A stretch of 64,000 nt of DNA. Origin: a bacterium. GTDB taxonomy: Bacteria > Desulfobacterota > Deferrisomatia > Deferrisomatales > BM512. Positions within the stretch are counted from its first letter, which is position 1, and the number at the start of each line of letters is the position of its first letter. The position numbers and the translations under genes are program-made. Shown in pieces: positions 38,565-46,941 of this stretch. The notes beneath the pieces are model-generated. The model did no database searches. It saw only the letters and a list, made by a program, of their open reading frames with translations, and was not told the DNA's origin. The stretch spans positions 1-64,000 of the forward strand of contig SCTA01000001.1 in assembly GCA_004322275.1 (NCBI GenBank), written 5' to 3'.

Positions 38565-40172
38565 TCAGATACCGTCGGTACTCCTGCGCCCCGCGCCCTT
38601 TTCCCTCTCGTAAAGCTCCTCGAACTTTTCGTGGATCCCCCTCTCGAAGAGAAGCTCCACGATCTTCGGGTCAAGCTCCCCATGCTCTCCGCAGCTCTTC
38701 ATAATCCTGTAGATTACTTCCGGGGGCATGGGCTTTTTGTAGGGGCGGTCTTTCGCGCTGAGAGCCTCGTAGAAATCCGCTACCGCAAGGATGCGCGACT
38801 GGAGCGGAAGGTCGGTTTCGGCGATTCCCCGGGGGTAGCCGGTCCCGTTGAGCTTTTCATGGTGCTGGGCGGCGTAAACCGGGACGTTTTTTAGTTTTCC
38901 GGTCTTGTCGAAGGGTACCTCGGCGAGGATTTTGGCGGTATCGACGACGTGCTGGCGCATTAGGGCTATCTCGTGCTCGTTGAGGCTCCCCTTGCGGATC
39001 GACAGGTTCAGCGTCTCCTCAGCGGTCAAAAGAGGCCCACCGCCGCTTACCACCCCCGACCTTCGCCTGTAGATATCATTCAGTTTCGCCAGCATCTCGT
39101 CGCTCATGAACTCGCTTGGCTGGTTCACACTCTCTATAAAAGAGTAATCGGCCATGAGGGCTTCGGTCTCCTCTTTGGCCCTCGCCATTTCCGGGCTTTC
39201 CTCCACCTTTTCGCCGTCGCCCGAGACTCTCGCCCCAAAAGCGCGGAGCGCCCGCGCTTCGGCTTCGAGTACGGCCGCCGTGAAGCGGCTCTTTACCAGC
39301 TCGATCCTGTCGAAGACGGTCTGGAGCTTGGTGGATTTGTCCATGACCCAGGTCGGCGTGGTTATCTTGCCTACGTCGTGGAGCCAGCCGGAGATGCGAA
39401 TCTCGCTCATCTGGTCTTCGGTGAAATGCACTCCGGCGAAAACGCCCTCGCCGCAGGCGTTTATCTCCTCCGCCAGCAGGGTGTTGAGTTTCGCGACGCG
39501 CTGCACGTGGTTGCCGGTGTAGGGCGATTTGGCGTCCACCGCCGTAGCCATGACGCGGATGAGCGACTCGAAGAGGTCTCTGACCTCTTTTATCAGCTTT
39601 GCGTTGGTGAGCGAAATCGCGGCCTGGCTCGCGAAGGCGCTTGCGATGGGCTCGACCTCCCGGGGGAAGGGGATAACCGTCTTTTGCGCCGGATCGGTGC
39701 AGTTGAGGAGCTGGAGGACGCCGATAATCGTTCCCTCGTGGTCGTGCATCGGGACCACGAGCATCGAGCGCGACCGGTAGCCGGTCTTCTCGTCGTAACG
39801 CCTTGGCCCGGTGAAATCGAAATCGCTCGATTCGTAGACGTCGGGGATGTTGACGAGCGTTCCCGTCAGCGCCGCGTAGCCGGAAACGGCGGACCTTGTT
39901 ATCGGAACGGGAGCGAGGGTTATCGGCTCGCTGCCGGGGCCGCCGAGGCGTATGCCGAGGGTGTCGTTCTGGATGATCTTGAAGTCCAGAAAACCGCCGT
40001 TCACCGTGTAAAGGGTGCCCGCGTCCGCCAGCGTAAGTTCCCTGGCGTAGCTGATTATCTTTTCGAGGAGTTTTTCGAGATTGGTCTCGGCCGAGAGGGC
40101 GATGCCGACCTCAACGAGCTTCGCCGTGCGGGAGGCGTCGAGAGTCAGACCGGCGGACTGGGTGAGGGGCAT
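38565..40172 (-). CDS. GAF-HD-GYP c-di-GMP phosphodiesterase
   Basis: The product is 535 residues; GGAGG lies 5 nt before the ATG. A GAF sensor domain covers about residues 20-190. The HD-GYP domain follows: H265-D266 (HDVGKI) and HHEKLNGTGYP (437-447). The GYP signature is intact, so hydrolysis of c-di-GMP is expected. An insertion of about 100 residues, charged and probably helical, separates the HD motif from the conserved GSLNEHE...H segment. No membrane segment is seen, so it is cytoplasmic. It could tune the PilB/GspE ATPase next door through c-di-GMP (inferred from adjacency only). Confidence 0.92.
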   Translation of the reverse strand: MPLTQSAGLTLDASRTAKLVEVGIALSAETNLEKLLEKIISYARELTLADAGTLYTVNGGFLDFKIIQNDTLGIRLGGPGSEPITLAPVPITRSAVSGYAALTGTLVNIPDVYESSDFDFTGPRRYDEKTGYRSRSMLVVPMHDHEGTIIGVLQLLNCTDPAQKTVIPFPREVEPIASAFASQAAISLTNAKLIKEVRDLFESLIRVMATAVDAKSPYTGNHVQRVAKLNTLLAEEINACGEGVFAGVHFTEDQMSEIRISGWLHDVGKITTPTWVMDKSTKLQTVFDRIELVKSRFTAAVLEAEARALRAFGARVSGDGEKVEESPEMARAKEETEALMADYSFIESVNQPSEFMSDEMLAKLNDIYRRRSGVVSGGGPLLTAEETLNLSIRKGSLNEHEIALMRQHVVDTAKILAEVPFDKTGKLKNVPVYAAQHHEKLNGTGYPRGIAETDLPLQSRILAVADFYEALSAKDRPYKKPMPPEVIYRIMKSCGEHGELDPKIVELLFERGIHEKFEELYEREKGAGRRSTDGI

Positions 40173-40272
40173 GTGACCTCCGCTATGAGTGACGGGATAT
40201 TTACATTTCGTTTCCTGCTATTTCACACGCTAGCATTTTGAGACCGTCGCGGTCAACGAGCCTGAAGTCACC

Positions 40273-40417
40273 GGGAGGCTGTTGAAAACGTCGCGAGAAG
40301 CCCCGGATTCAAGGAGACGCGCAACGAGAAGCGAGACATAACCGGGTGTTAGGCGAGCTTTGAGAGAGCACGCGACTAAGAAGGCGGGGCTCGCAGCAGT
40401 TTTTTGAGCAGCCTCCC
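40273..40417 (+). repeat. Intergenic repeat family, copy C
   Basis: A 145-bp element with terminal inverted repeats (GGGAGGCTG ... CAGCCTCCC), an inner stem GCGAG-CCCC / GGGG-CTCGC, and the shared core AAGGAGACGCG...CGAGACA...GGCGAG...GCACGCGAC. The central hairpin is TAAC/GTTA. It ends 3 bp from the nitroreductase stop codon. Confidence 0.65.
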
Positions 40418-40420
40418 CGA

Positions 40421-41050
40421 TTAAAACTCTACTACTATCTCCTCGATACCCTTCCTCCACTTCGGCGGCATAAGGGTCTTGTCCGGCGCGAAATAGCCGA
40501 CGGCCATGATGAGCGGTATCCAGAACCTGCCGGGGATGTTGAACTCCCTGCGTATCCCCTCGCGGTCGATGCCGTCCATCGGGTGGGTTTCGAGGCCGAG
40601 GCATTTACCGGCGTACATGAGGCTCATGGCGAAAAGACCCGCGTTCTTGCAGGCGAAGGCGAGCGAGGCGTCCGGGCTGTCGCCGTAGATGGATTTGCAG
40701 GCCTCCATGAACCAGTCGTGCTGGGCCTCCACCAGTCCCCCCACCGTGACCATGTTGTTGAAGACCTTCTCGGCGGTGGGGTGCCCGGCCTTCCACCCTT
40801 CCTTGTCCCCCAGCACGATGAAAACCACCGGAGCCTCGGAAACCTTCGGCTGGTCCCAGGCGACCTTCCTGAGCCGCATCTTCTTTTCCGGGTCCTTGAG
40901 GACGATAAGGTTCCAGGGCTGGAGGTTGAAACTCGAAGGGGCCTTGGAGGCGAGTAGAATCATCTGCTTCAAGGTCTCTTCCGGGACGGGGCGGTTCGGG
41001 TCGAAAAAGTTGACGGCCCTGCGGCCTTCAAAGATATCCCTGCAGTCCAT
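40421..41050 (-). CDS. Nitroreductase-family FMN oxidoreductase
   Basis: The product is 209 residues. RRAVNFFDPNRPVPEE and SSFNLQPWNLIVLKD near the N-terminus are the FMN-binding motifs of the nitroreductase fold, and the MYAGKCLGLETHPM segment matches the dimer and FMN site. It acts on nitro-compounds, quinones or flavins with NAD(P)H; the substrate is not predictable. The stop codon abuts repeat copy C. Confidence 0.9.
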   Translation of the reverse strand: MDCRDIFEGRRAVNFFDPNRPVPEETLKQMILLASKAPSSFNLQPWNLIVLKDPEKKMRLRKVAWDQPKVSEAPVVFIVLGDKEGWKAGHPTAEKVFNNMVTVGGLVEAQHDWFMEACKSIYGDSPDASLAFACKNAGLFAMSLMYAGKCLGLETHPMDGIDREGIRREFNIPGRFWIPLIMAVGYFAPDKTLMPPKWRKGIEEIVVEF

Positions 41051-41108
41051 GTCCTTCGCTCCTGAATGTCTGGTTTAACCACGGCGTCGTAAAAGAAATC
41101 TACACCCC

Positions 41109-41131
41109 GAAAAACCTCTCCGGAAGGAGAG
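41109..41131 (-). terminator. Terminator of the SprT-like gene
   Basis: On the minus strand: CTCTCC, loop TTCC, GGAGAG, then GTTTTT, 24 nt after the stop codon. Confidence 0.65.
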
Positions 41132-41154
41132 CGGGCAAAAAATGTTTTCTGAAG

Positions 41155-41916
41155 TCAGGGGGAGGAGGAGAGGCCGCCCAGCGGCACGTAGAATTTTCTG
41201 TATTTCCTGCCGTCGGAATAGAGGACGCCTTCCGGCGCTTCCACCAGAATCGTGGCCCTCTTCGTTATCCGGTTAAGCCTGCCGGAAAAAGGCTGCCCTT
41301 TATATCTGAAAGAGACCGTTTCGCCGATCCGAAGGCCGCTTTTCATGTGCGCCAGCCCGCGTGCGGTGGTCAGCCGGTGGGTCGTCTCGACGTGGCCGAA
41401 AAGCCGAAGGGCCGCTTCCCGGAACCATCTCCCCCGGCAGCTTGACTTGCCGCGAAGGAGGGTTTCGGCGAGGTGCAGCATCTCATGCTCCATAATCCGC
41501 AAAAGTCCGTCGAGCCTGTCCCTGCAGGGAACCCCGTTGACCTCCCTTTGCTCGCCCTCCCTGAAATTCAAAAAGAGAAGGTGGGAGGAGATTACGATCT
41601 CGAAGGTGTCGCTCTCCCATTTGCGCCTTCCCTTTTTTCTCCGAAGCATCCCCCCCGAGCTGGTCATCCTCTCCGAGAGGCGGAAGGTGAGGCGCCCGGC
41701 GGTGGCCTTCGAGAGCGAACCGCCGAAAAACCGCTCGTCGAGCACCGTAAAGACGAGCTGCAGTTCTTCGGCAAAAAGCGAGGTAAAGTTACCCTCCCGG
41801 ATGGTGGCGGAGAGCCTCAGGAGTCTGGCCCTAGCTTCCCTTTGGGCGTTGCGGTGGGGCGGGCGCGAGAAGATAGCCTTCGAGAGCTCCTCGAAGGCGC
41901 TTGAGAACAGACGCAT
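41155..41916 (-). CDS. SprT-like zinc metalloprotease-domain protein
   Basis: The product is 253 residues. HEMLH (144-148) is the HExxH zinc motif and lies in an L-x-x-I-M-E-H-E-x-L-H-x-A-E context as in SprT-like proteins. The preceding region (FTVLDERFFGGSL...RLTFRLSERMTSSGG) matches the SprT-like N-terminal part, and the C-terminal 60 residues form a small beta domain (FRYKGQPFSGRLNRI). The eukaryotic relative Spartan cleaves DNA-protein crosslinks; the bacterial substrate is unknown. The start codon overlaps the stop of the upstream membrane-protein gene in TGATG. Confidence 0.75.
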   Translation of the reverse strand: MRLFSSAFEELSKAIFSRPPHRNAQREARARLLRLSATIREGNFTSLFAEELQLVFTVLDERFFGGSLSKATAGRLTFRLSERMTSSGGMLRRKKGRRKWESDTFEIVISSHLLFLNFREGEQREVNGVPCRDRLDGLLRIMEHEMLHLAETLLRGKSSCRGRWFREAALRLFGHVETTHRLTTARGLAHMKSGLRIGETVSFRYKGQPFSGRLNRITKRATILVEAPEGVLYSDGRKYRKFYVPLGGLSSSP

Positions 41917-42581
41917 CAGCGGGCCGGAAGAAGGTTCAGCGCCCAGAGGGCGAGAAGGCCTGTAACGACGGTGCCGAAGATAGAGATGAAGGTCCGCAAG
42001 GGGGCTTTATCCTTTAACGAGAAAAGCAGGTGGGCCAAAGCCGCAGGCAGGGCGGCGGGCAGAAAAAACCACGAGAAATGGAGCAGCGCCACGAATACGA
42101 ATAAAATCCCCCTGAGCGTTTTCTCGGCCCCGGCCCTTTTTTTGTCGAAGGGGAATTCCGGGGAGAACTTGAAGAGGAAGTAGAAGATTCCGAGGGTTGT
42201 GACGGAGATTCCCGAGACGAAAACCTGGGCTTTGTAAAAGAGCGGAGCGATCTCATAGGCGTCAAGAAAGCCGAATCTTCCGAACAGCCACGTTGCAGCC
42301 GCTATCGAGACGATGTGGAGCGCCTGATCGGCGGCGAAAGGCTTCCAGGAAGGGCCGATTTTCTGTTTTGTGAAGTCAAGAAGGGTATGTACTCCCCCTA
42401 TGAAGAGGCAGAGCGGCCAGAGGGACAAATCCCACAGAAAAACCCACGAGGTCAAAAAATGCGTGAAGGAATGGGAAAGCAGGGGAATAGTCCTGGACTT
42501 GTTTTGCGCCATCCAGTTCGACTGCAAGAGAAAATCGGCCGTCATGTGGGCGCATAGGAGCACTACCAAGACCTGCATCAT
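41916..42581 (-). CDS. DUF3307-like polytopic membrane protein
   Basis: I chose the ATG at 42581, giving 221 residues beginning MMQVLVVLLCAHMTADFLLQ, which is where DUF3307 homologues start; the open frame extends upstream to 42626. A conserved H-x-x-A-D-F-L-L-Q and an LLSHSFTHF segment are typical of the family. About six hydrophobic segments are visible. Function is unknown. It is translationally coupled to the SprT-like gene, but no functional link is known to me. Confidence 0.7.
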   Translation of the reverse strand: MMQVLVVLLCAHMTADFLLQSNWMAQNKSRTIPLLSHSFTHFLTSWVFLWDLSLWPLCLFIGGVHTLLDFTKQKIGPSWKPFAADQALHIVSIAAATWLFGRFGFLDAYEIAPLFYKAQVFVSGISVTTLGIFYFLFKFSPEFPFDKKRAGAEKTLRGILFVFVALLHFSWFFLPAALPAALAHLLFSLKDKAPLRTFISIFGTVVTGLLALWALNLLPAR

Positions 42582-42716
42582 CCCGATTCGATCCTCGGCG
42601 GCTGTAAAGAACCGGCGCGGCTCCATGACGGCAGGCCGGGCCGAAAAGCGTGACCGGTAACATTATTCCACAGGACGCCCGATTTTTGAAGGCGGTTTGA
42701 CGAAAAGCCCGCGCAG

Positions 42717-43757
42717 CTATTTCAGGGTGGAGAGGTCGACGGCGAAACGGAAGCGGATGTCGCAGGCTATGATTCGCTCGAAAGCCTCGTTTATCTTTTG
42801 GGCGGAGATTACCTCCACATCCGCCGCCAGACCGTGCAGGGCGCAAAAATCCAGCATCTCCCGGGTCTCCCGTATTCCGCCCACCAGCGTACCGGCGAGG
42901 CTCCGCCGCTGCATGATGAGCGTATCGGGGGAAACGGGGGAGGGGTCGGGCGACCCTGTCACCACCATCGTGCCGTCGCGGCGAAGCAGCTCGAGGTAGG
43001 CGTTGTAGTTGTGGAGTACGGGAATCGTGTCGATTATCAGGTCGAAACGCCGGACGTACTTGTGAAAAGCGCCCTCGCGGGTGTCGATAAAGGTTTTCGC
43101 GCCGAGCCGGCGCGCGTCGGTACGCTTTCCGGGGGTATGACTAAGGACGCTAACCTTCGCCCCCATGGCGAGAGCGAACTTGACGGCCATGTGACCGAGG
43201 CCGCCAAACCCCGCCACGGCCACCTCGACGCCGGGACCGGCGTCGAAGCGTCTAAGCGGCGAGTAGGTGGTGATACCGGCGCACATCAGGGGGGCCGCCC
43301 TCTCAAGTTCCATCCCGGCCGGGATTTTGAGGACGTAATCCTCGTTTACCGTTATCCGGGTTGAATAGCCGCCGTAGGAGGGAATTTTTCCGTCGCTCTC
43401 GTAGCCGTTGTAGGTGGCGATCATCCCCTCCTCGCAGAACTGCTCCTCCCCCTCTTTGCACGCCCCGCACCTTCGGCACGAACCGGTCATGGGGCCCACC
43501 CCGGCGGAGTCGCCCGGGCTGAACTTCCTGACCTTGCCGCCGACTGCGGCCACAACCCCGGAAATTTCGTGGCCGGGCACCATCGGGTAGAGAGAGCCGC
43601 CCCACTCGTTGCGAACCTGGTGGATGTCGGAGTGGCATACCCCGCAGTAGCGGATGTCGATCAGAACGTCGTGCGGGCCGGGCTCGCGCCTGTTGATTGA
43701 AAAGGGGGCGAGCGGCGACTTTGGGGAAAGGGCTGCGCAGGCGGGAGTTTTAAGCAT
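42717..43757 (-). CDS. Zinc-dependent NAD(P)-alcohol dehydrogenase, YahK/cinnamyl-alcohol type
   Basis: The product is 346 residues. Catalytic zinc ligands C38 and H63-E64 (CGVCHSDIH, GHEISG) and structural zinc ligands C94, C97, C100 and C108 are present. A Rossmann motif GFGGLGH follows (about 165-171). It reduces aldehydes, probably with NADPH. It overlaps the end of the DJ-1/PfpI gene upstream by 8 nt, suggesting a joint role in aldehyde or electrophile detoxification (inferred). Confidence 0.92.
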   Translation of the reverse strand: MLKTPACAALSPKSPLAPFSINRREPGPHDVLIDIRYCGVCHSDIHQVRNEWGGSLYPMVPGHEISGVVAAVGGKVRKFSPGDSAGVGPMTGSCRRCGACKEGEEQFCEEGMIATYNGYESDGKIPSYGGYSTRITVNEDYVLKIPAGMELERAAPLMCAGITTYSPLRRFDAGPGVEVAVAGFGGLGHMAVKFALAMGAKVSVLSHTPGKRTDARRLGAKTFIDTREGAFHKYVRRFDLIIDTIPVLHNYNAYLELLRRDGTMVVTGSPDPSPVSPDTLIMQRRSLAGTLVGGIRETREMLDFCALHGLAADVEVISAQKINEAFERIIACDIRFRFAVDLSTLK

Positions 43758-44556
43758 GGACGGCTCCTTCTTTCCCGCGAAGAGCGCCCAGAAGCGCGTC
43801 GGCCAGCGCCTGGCCGGAGGCCGGATTCTGGCCGGTTATAAGTTCCCGGTCGCGAACCGTGAAAGGCTTTCTCGGCGGTCCGTTTTCGACAAGGCCGCCC
43901 GCGCCCGAAAGGGCGTCGGCGGCGTAAAAGGGCAGTCGCCCCCCAAAGACGTTTTTTTCGACGGATTTTTCCTCTTCGGTGGAGTAGACAGTCATCCGGT
44001 AATCCGCGTACTGCCAGCCGGAGGAGGCTTTCTTCGCCGCTTCGGCGTCGCCCGAGGCGAGGGCCCTGCGGTAATCAGCGGCGCGCTTCAGCGCGGCGAG
44101 CAGCGCGACGGGGCCGTGACAGAGGGAGGCGGTGGGCTTGCCGGTCTCGTGGAAATGGCGGAGTATCTTACCCAGTTCCGGGTCCGTCATGAGGTCGGCC
44201 ATCGGCCCGTGGCCGCCGGGTATGAAGAGGGCCGCGAAGCTTTCAAGCCGGCCCGAGGCGGCCTCGCCGAATCCGAGGGGCTTTAGCACGGAAGGGTGGG
44301 CGCGGACGAAAGCGAGCGCCCGGCGAAGTTTTTCCGGGTCACCGCCGAAGCGGGAGACTTTTTCCGAGCGCGCGTCCATGGCGGGCGCGACGCCGTTTGG
44401 CGTCGCCAAGGCGATTTCGTAGCCCGCATCGATGAGGGTGAGGGCGGGAACAGACAGCTCGTCCAGGTAAAATCCCGTGGGGACCGTTCGGCCGCCGGAA
44501 AGCTCCAGCGCTTTTGCGCCGGAGGCCGCGATGAGCACCGTACCCTTGCTCCCCAT
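43750..44556 (-). CDS. DJ-1/PfpI superfamily protein (Hsp31/glyoxalase III-like)
   Basis: The product is 268 residues with AGGAGG before the ATG. FIPGGHGPMADL and the nucleophile elbow SLCHGP (C146-H147) mark the class I glutamine amidotransferase-like fold. The 50-residue insert after the elbow and total length fit Hsp31-like members, which hydrolyse methylglyoxal to lactate or deglycate proteins. It shares an operon with an aldehyde-reducing dehydrogenase, in line with carbonyl-stress defence (inferred). Confidence 0.88.
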   Translation of the reverse strand: MGSKGTVLIAASGAKALELSGGRTVPTGFYLDELSVPALTLIDAGYEIALATPNGVAPAMDARSEKVSRFGGDPEKLRRALAFVRAHPSVLKPLGFGEAASGRLESFAALFIPGGHGPMADLMTDPELGKILRHFHETGKPTASLCHGPVALLAALKRAADYRRALASGDAEAAKKASSGWQYADYRMTVYSTEEEKSVEKNVFGGRLPFYAADALSGAGGLVENGPPRKPFTVRDRELITGQNPASGQALADALLGALRGKEGAVHA

Positions 44557-44688
44557 TAGCCGTCCTCCTTTCCCCGCTTTTCGTTACCCGGGCTTTCAAC
44601 TCCAGTTTAATACGGGAGGGACGGATGGCAATTTGAGGAGCTTGCCGTATTATCTGAATAAAGAGTCCCATTGAAAGGAGCTTTGAGG

Positions 44689-44961
44689 ATGTTTAGAAAA
44701 ATAATTTTCCCGGCGATGTTTACGGTTTTTACCCTTTCCGGTCTCTCATTCGCGGGCGAGGATTTGTCTGCGGCGAAGGCGCTCTTTGAGAAGAAGTGCA
44801 ATTTTTGTCACAGCATGGAAAGACCGCTTTCCAAGAACAAGGACAGGGCGGGCTGGACGGAGACCGTAAAGCGGATGCAGTCCAAAGAGCCTGACCGCTT
44901 GAGCGACAGCGACGTCGAGACGATTATCGACTACCTCACCGCGATACGGGGGAAGAAGTAA
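44689..44961 (+). CDS. Small secreted monohaem c-type cytochrome
   Basis: ATG at 44689 is preceded by AAGGAG with an 8-nt gap; the in-frame TTG at 44671 would add six residues before the Lys-rich start. The product is 90 residues with a signal peptide (cleavage near SFA-GE) and one CxxCH (CNFCH, C37-H41). It is a paralogue of the gene at 35189. Two Met residues (near 43 and 63) could be the distal haem ligand. Periplasmic electron carrier. Confidence 0.85.
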   Translation: MFRKIIFPAMFTVFTLSGLSFAGEDLSAAKALFEKKCNFCHSMERPLSKNKDRAGWTETVKRMQSKEPDRLSDSDVETIIDYLTAIRGKK

Positions 44962-44974
44962 GTTTTAAAAAAGC

Positions 44975-45007
44975 AAAAAGGCCGCCTTTTGAGGGGCGGC
45001 CCTTTTA
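44975..45007 (+). terminator. Terminator after the second small cytochrome
   Basis: AAAAGGCCGCC / GGCGGCCCTTTT hairpin ending in TTTTAAT, 14 nt after the stop codon. Confidence 0.8.
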
Positions 45008-45020
45008 ATGGATTAAAAAA

Positions 45021-45147
45021 CTTAAAAACGTAGTGAGCGGCCTGGAGGCAAGGAGACGCGGAGCGAGGCGCGAGACAGTATGCGTCAATACGGCGAGCGG
45101 CGAGCGAGCACGCGACGCCGCATCCGGGGCGCGTAATAGTTTTTACT
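45021..45147 (+). repeat. Intergenic repeat family, copy B
   Basis: A 127-bp element bounded by TAAAAACG and AGTTTTTAC. Its core AAGGAGACGCGGAGCGAG...CGAGACA...GGCGAG...GAGCGAGCACGCGACGCCG is close to copy D. The central hairpin is GTAT/ATAC. Its right end supplies the TAA stop codon of the gene at 45143-45691. Confidence 0.65.
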
Positions 45148-45691
45148 TGCCGAAAGAGCGCTTGAACAGATCCTTGATCGCGGCCTCTCCGGCGGCGTTC
45201 AGGTTTCTCGTGCCGGTTCCGCAGAAGGTCTTGTGGCGGATGACGGGGAGTTCGTGAACCCAGGAATCGCCGCGCCAGACGTACCAGTCGCCGCGCTCCT
45301 GATCGAAGACGTGAAGGGGGCGGTTGAACATTTTGCCGAGTTCGGCTGCCCAGCCGGTGCCGCCCTTGACGGTGCCGTCGGCCTGAATGGCGCCGACGAT
45401 GAAGATCTGGAGACCGTTGTTCACCTGATACCAGATGGACTGGAGGATTTTGCGCATCCAGGGGCTTTTGGAATAATCGCGCAGGAGGCGCTTGCCGACC
45501 TCTTCCATCATGACGTCGCTCTTCTCAAGCTCGGTCTCGGAGAGGAGGCGGGCGTTCTTTGAGCGCTTGATGTGGTGTCCGTCGAAGGTAAAATTGACTT
45601 CGGCGACGCCGTAAGCTTCGGCGGCTTCACCGAACGCCGTCTCGGTGCCTCTGGCGCCGCCGCTGTAAAGGGTGACTTCCTGTGGCTTCAT
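45143..45691 (-). CDS. SLOG-like putative nucleotide-binding protein
   Basis: The product is 182 residues. LYSGGARGTETAFGEAAEAYG near the N-terminus resembles the nucleotide-binding loop of SLOG/Rossmann proteins (YpsA-, LOG- and DprA-related), and the later GTGWAAELGKMFNRPLHVFDQ segment fits the same fold. I cannot place it in a named family and no enzyme activity can be assigned. The stop codon lies within repeat copy B. A weak AAAGGAAA site precedes the ATG. Confidence 0.6.
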   Translation of the reverse strand: MKPQEVTLYSGGARGTETAFGEAAEAYGVAEVNFTFDGHHIKRSKNARLLSETELEKSDVMMEEVGKRLLRDYSKSPWMRKILQSIWYQVNNGLQIFIVGAIQADGTVKGGTGWAAELGKMFNRPLHVFDQERGDWYVWRGDSWVHELPVIRHKTFCGTGTRNLNAAGEAAIKDLFKRSFGK

Positions 45692-45757
45692 CTATTTTCC
45701 TTTCCGTGCGGGATTTCCCGCAACGAATATCTTTGATATCTTCTCTCATAAGAAGTT

Positions 45758-45901
45758 AAGAGGTTGTTAAAAACGTCGCGAGAGACCCGTTTACAAGGAG
45801 ACGCGCAGCGAGGGGCGAGACAGTAGCAGCGCTACGGCGAGTCCCTGAGCGAGCACGCGACGCCGTAAAAGGGGCTCGCAGCAGTTTTTACACAATCTCT
45901 T
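45758..45901 (+). repeat. Intergenic repeat family, copy D
   Basis: A 144-bp element with imperfect terminal inverted repeats (AAGAGGTTGT-TAAAAAC / GTTTTTACACAATCTCTT) and an inner stem GCGAG-CCC / GGG-CTCGC. The central hairpin is GTAGC/GCTAC. It fills most of the gap between two divergent genes. Confidence 0.7.
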
Positions 45902-45982
45902 TAAAAGGGTAAGGGCTTTTATAGTAATTGCCAAGTCAGGTCAAGTTAAATTTCCTGTCAAGGCCATGAGAAATCAGGTTTT

Positions 45983-46010
45983 TGAAAGTATAAGAGTGTC
46001 TGGTAAAGTT
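45983..46010 (+). promoter_or_regulatory. Predicted promoter of the ferredoxin-nitroreductase gene
   Basis: TTGAAA (45983-45988), 16-bp spacer, TAAAGT (46005-46010) with a TG two bases before the -10 element. Confidence 0.4.
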
Positions 46011-46043
46011 CCGGATTGAGCTAATGAGTCTCAGGAGAGAGAA

Positions 46044-46862
46044 ATGGAAAGGTTCGCAGCCGACAGAAAACTTTGCACCAAGTGTTATTTGTGCCTGAAG
46101 ATTTGCCCGTGGTCGGCGATAGAGGCCGGAGAAGAGGGATACCCCGAGTCTTCGCCCGCAAGGGGCGGCCGCTGCGCGGCCTGCCAGCAGTGTTTCGCCC
46201 TCTGCCCCGAGGGCGCGATCTCGATAGAGGGAAAGAGCGCCGCGAAGAGCGTCTCGCCGGAAAATCTGCCCTCCCCCGAAGCGGTGGAAGCTCTGATCCG
46301 TTTCAGAAGGAGCGTGCGATATTACAAAAAGGAGTGCGTATCCGCCGCCGTGGTGGACAACCTCCTTCACATAACCGCCAACGCTCCGACCGGGACGAAT
46401 TCCCGAAAGCTCCGCTTTACCGTGCTGGAGGGAGATTCCCTCGAAAATTTCAAGAAGGCCGCCTACGAAAAGATAGAGGAGCTTGACGCCAAAGGGCTTT
46501 TGCCCGAAAAGCAGCGCTACCTGAAGGCGATGGCGGAAAGCTGGCGCTCGGGCCGGGACGTAATCTTCCGGGACGCTCCGCACCTCCTTCTCGCCTCCTC
46601 CGGCAAGACAGCCTCCACGCCTCACGAGGACGGCGTCATCGCCCTTTCGTACTTCGAGCTTATGGCGAACTCGGCGGGCCTCGGAACGCTGTGGGTAGGG
46701 TTTGTGATGCATGTCTTCAAGCTTTTGCCTGAACTGGCCGGGCTGATCGGAATCGGCGAAGACCGGCATCTCTCCTATGCGATGCTTTTCGGCTATCCGG
46801 CGATACGTTTTCGGCGCGGAGTCCAGCGCGACGAGGTCGAGATAGCGAGGCCGAAACTGTAA
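46044..46862 (+). CDS. Ferredoxin-nitroreductase fusion protein
   Basis: The product is 272 residues. Two complete CxxCxxCxxxCP clusters (C11/14/17/21 and C44/47/50/54) form a bacterial-type 2[4Fe-4S] ferredoxin domain. Residues about 80-270 are a nitroreductase domain (IRFRRSVRYYKKECV, APTGTNSRKLRFTVLEG). Such fusions let low-potential ferredoxin electrons reach the FMN site without NAD(P)H; they are common in strict anaerobes. The substrate is unknown. A good GGAGAG site precedes the ATG. Confidence 0.9.
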   Translation: MERFAADRKLCTKCYLCLKICPWSAIEAGEEGYPESSPARGGRCAACQQCFALCPEGAISIEGKSAAKSVSPENLPSPEAVEALIRFRRSVRYYKKECVSAAVVDNLLHITANAPTGTNSRKLRFTVLEGDSLENFKKAAYEKIEELDAKGLLPEKQRYLKAMAESWRSGRDVIFRDAPHLLLASSGKTASTPHEDGVIALSYFELMANSAGLGTLWVGFVMHVFKLLPELAGLIGIGEDRHLSYAMLFGYPAIRFRRGVQRDEVEIARPKL

Positions 46863-46884
46863 AAGGCGTAGAGAGAGGCGGGAG

Positions 46885-46911
46885 TTGTAATTAAAACCAA
46901 AATGGTATAGA
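46885..46911 (+). promoter_or_regulatory. Predicted extended -10 promoter
   Basis: TTGTAA (46885-46890), 15-bp spacer, TG-G-TATAGA (-10 at 46906-46911), about 30 nt before the start codon at 46942. Confidence 0.4.
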
Positions 46912-46941
46912 TTGGACTCTCCCTTTACAAGGAGGAGCAAG

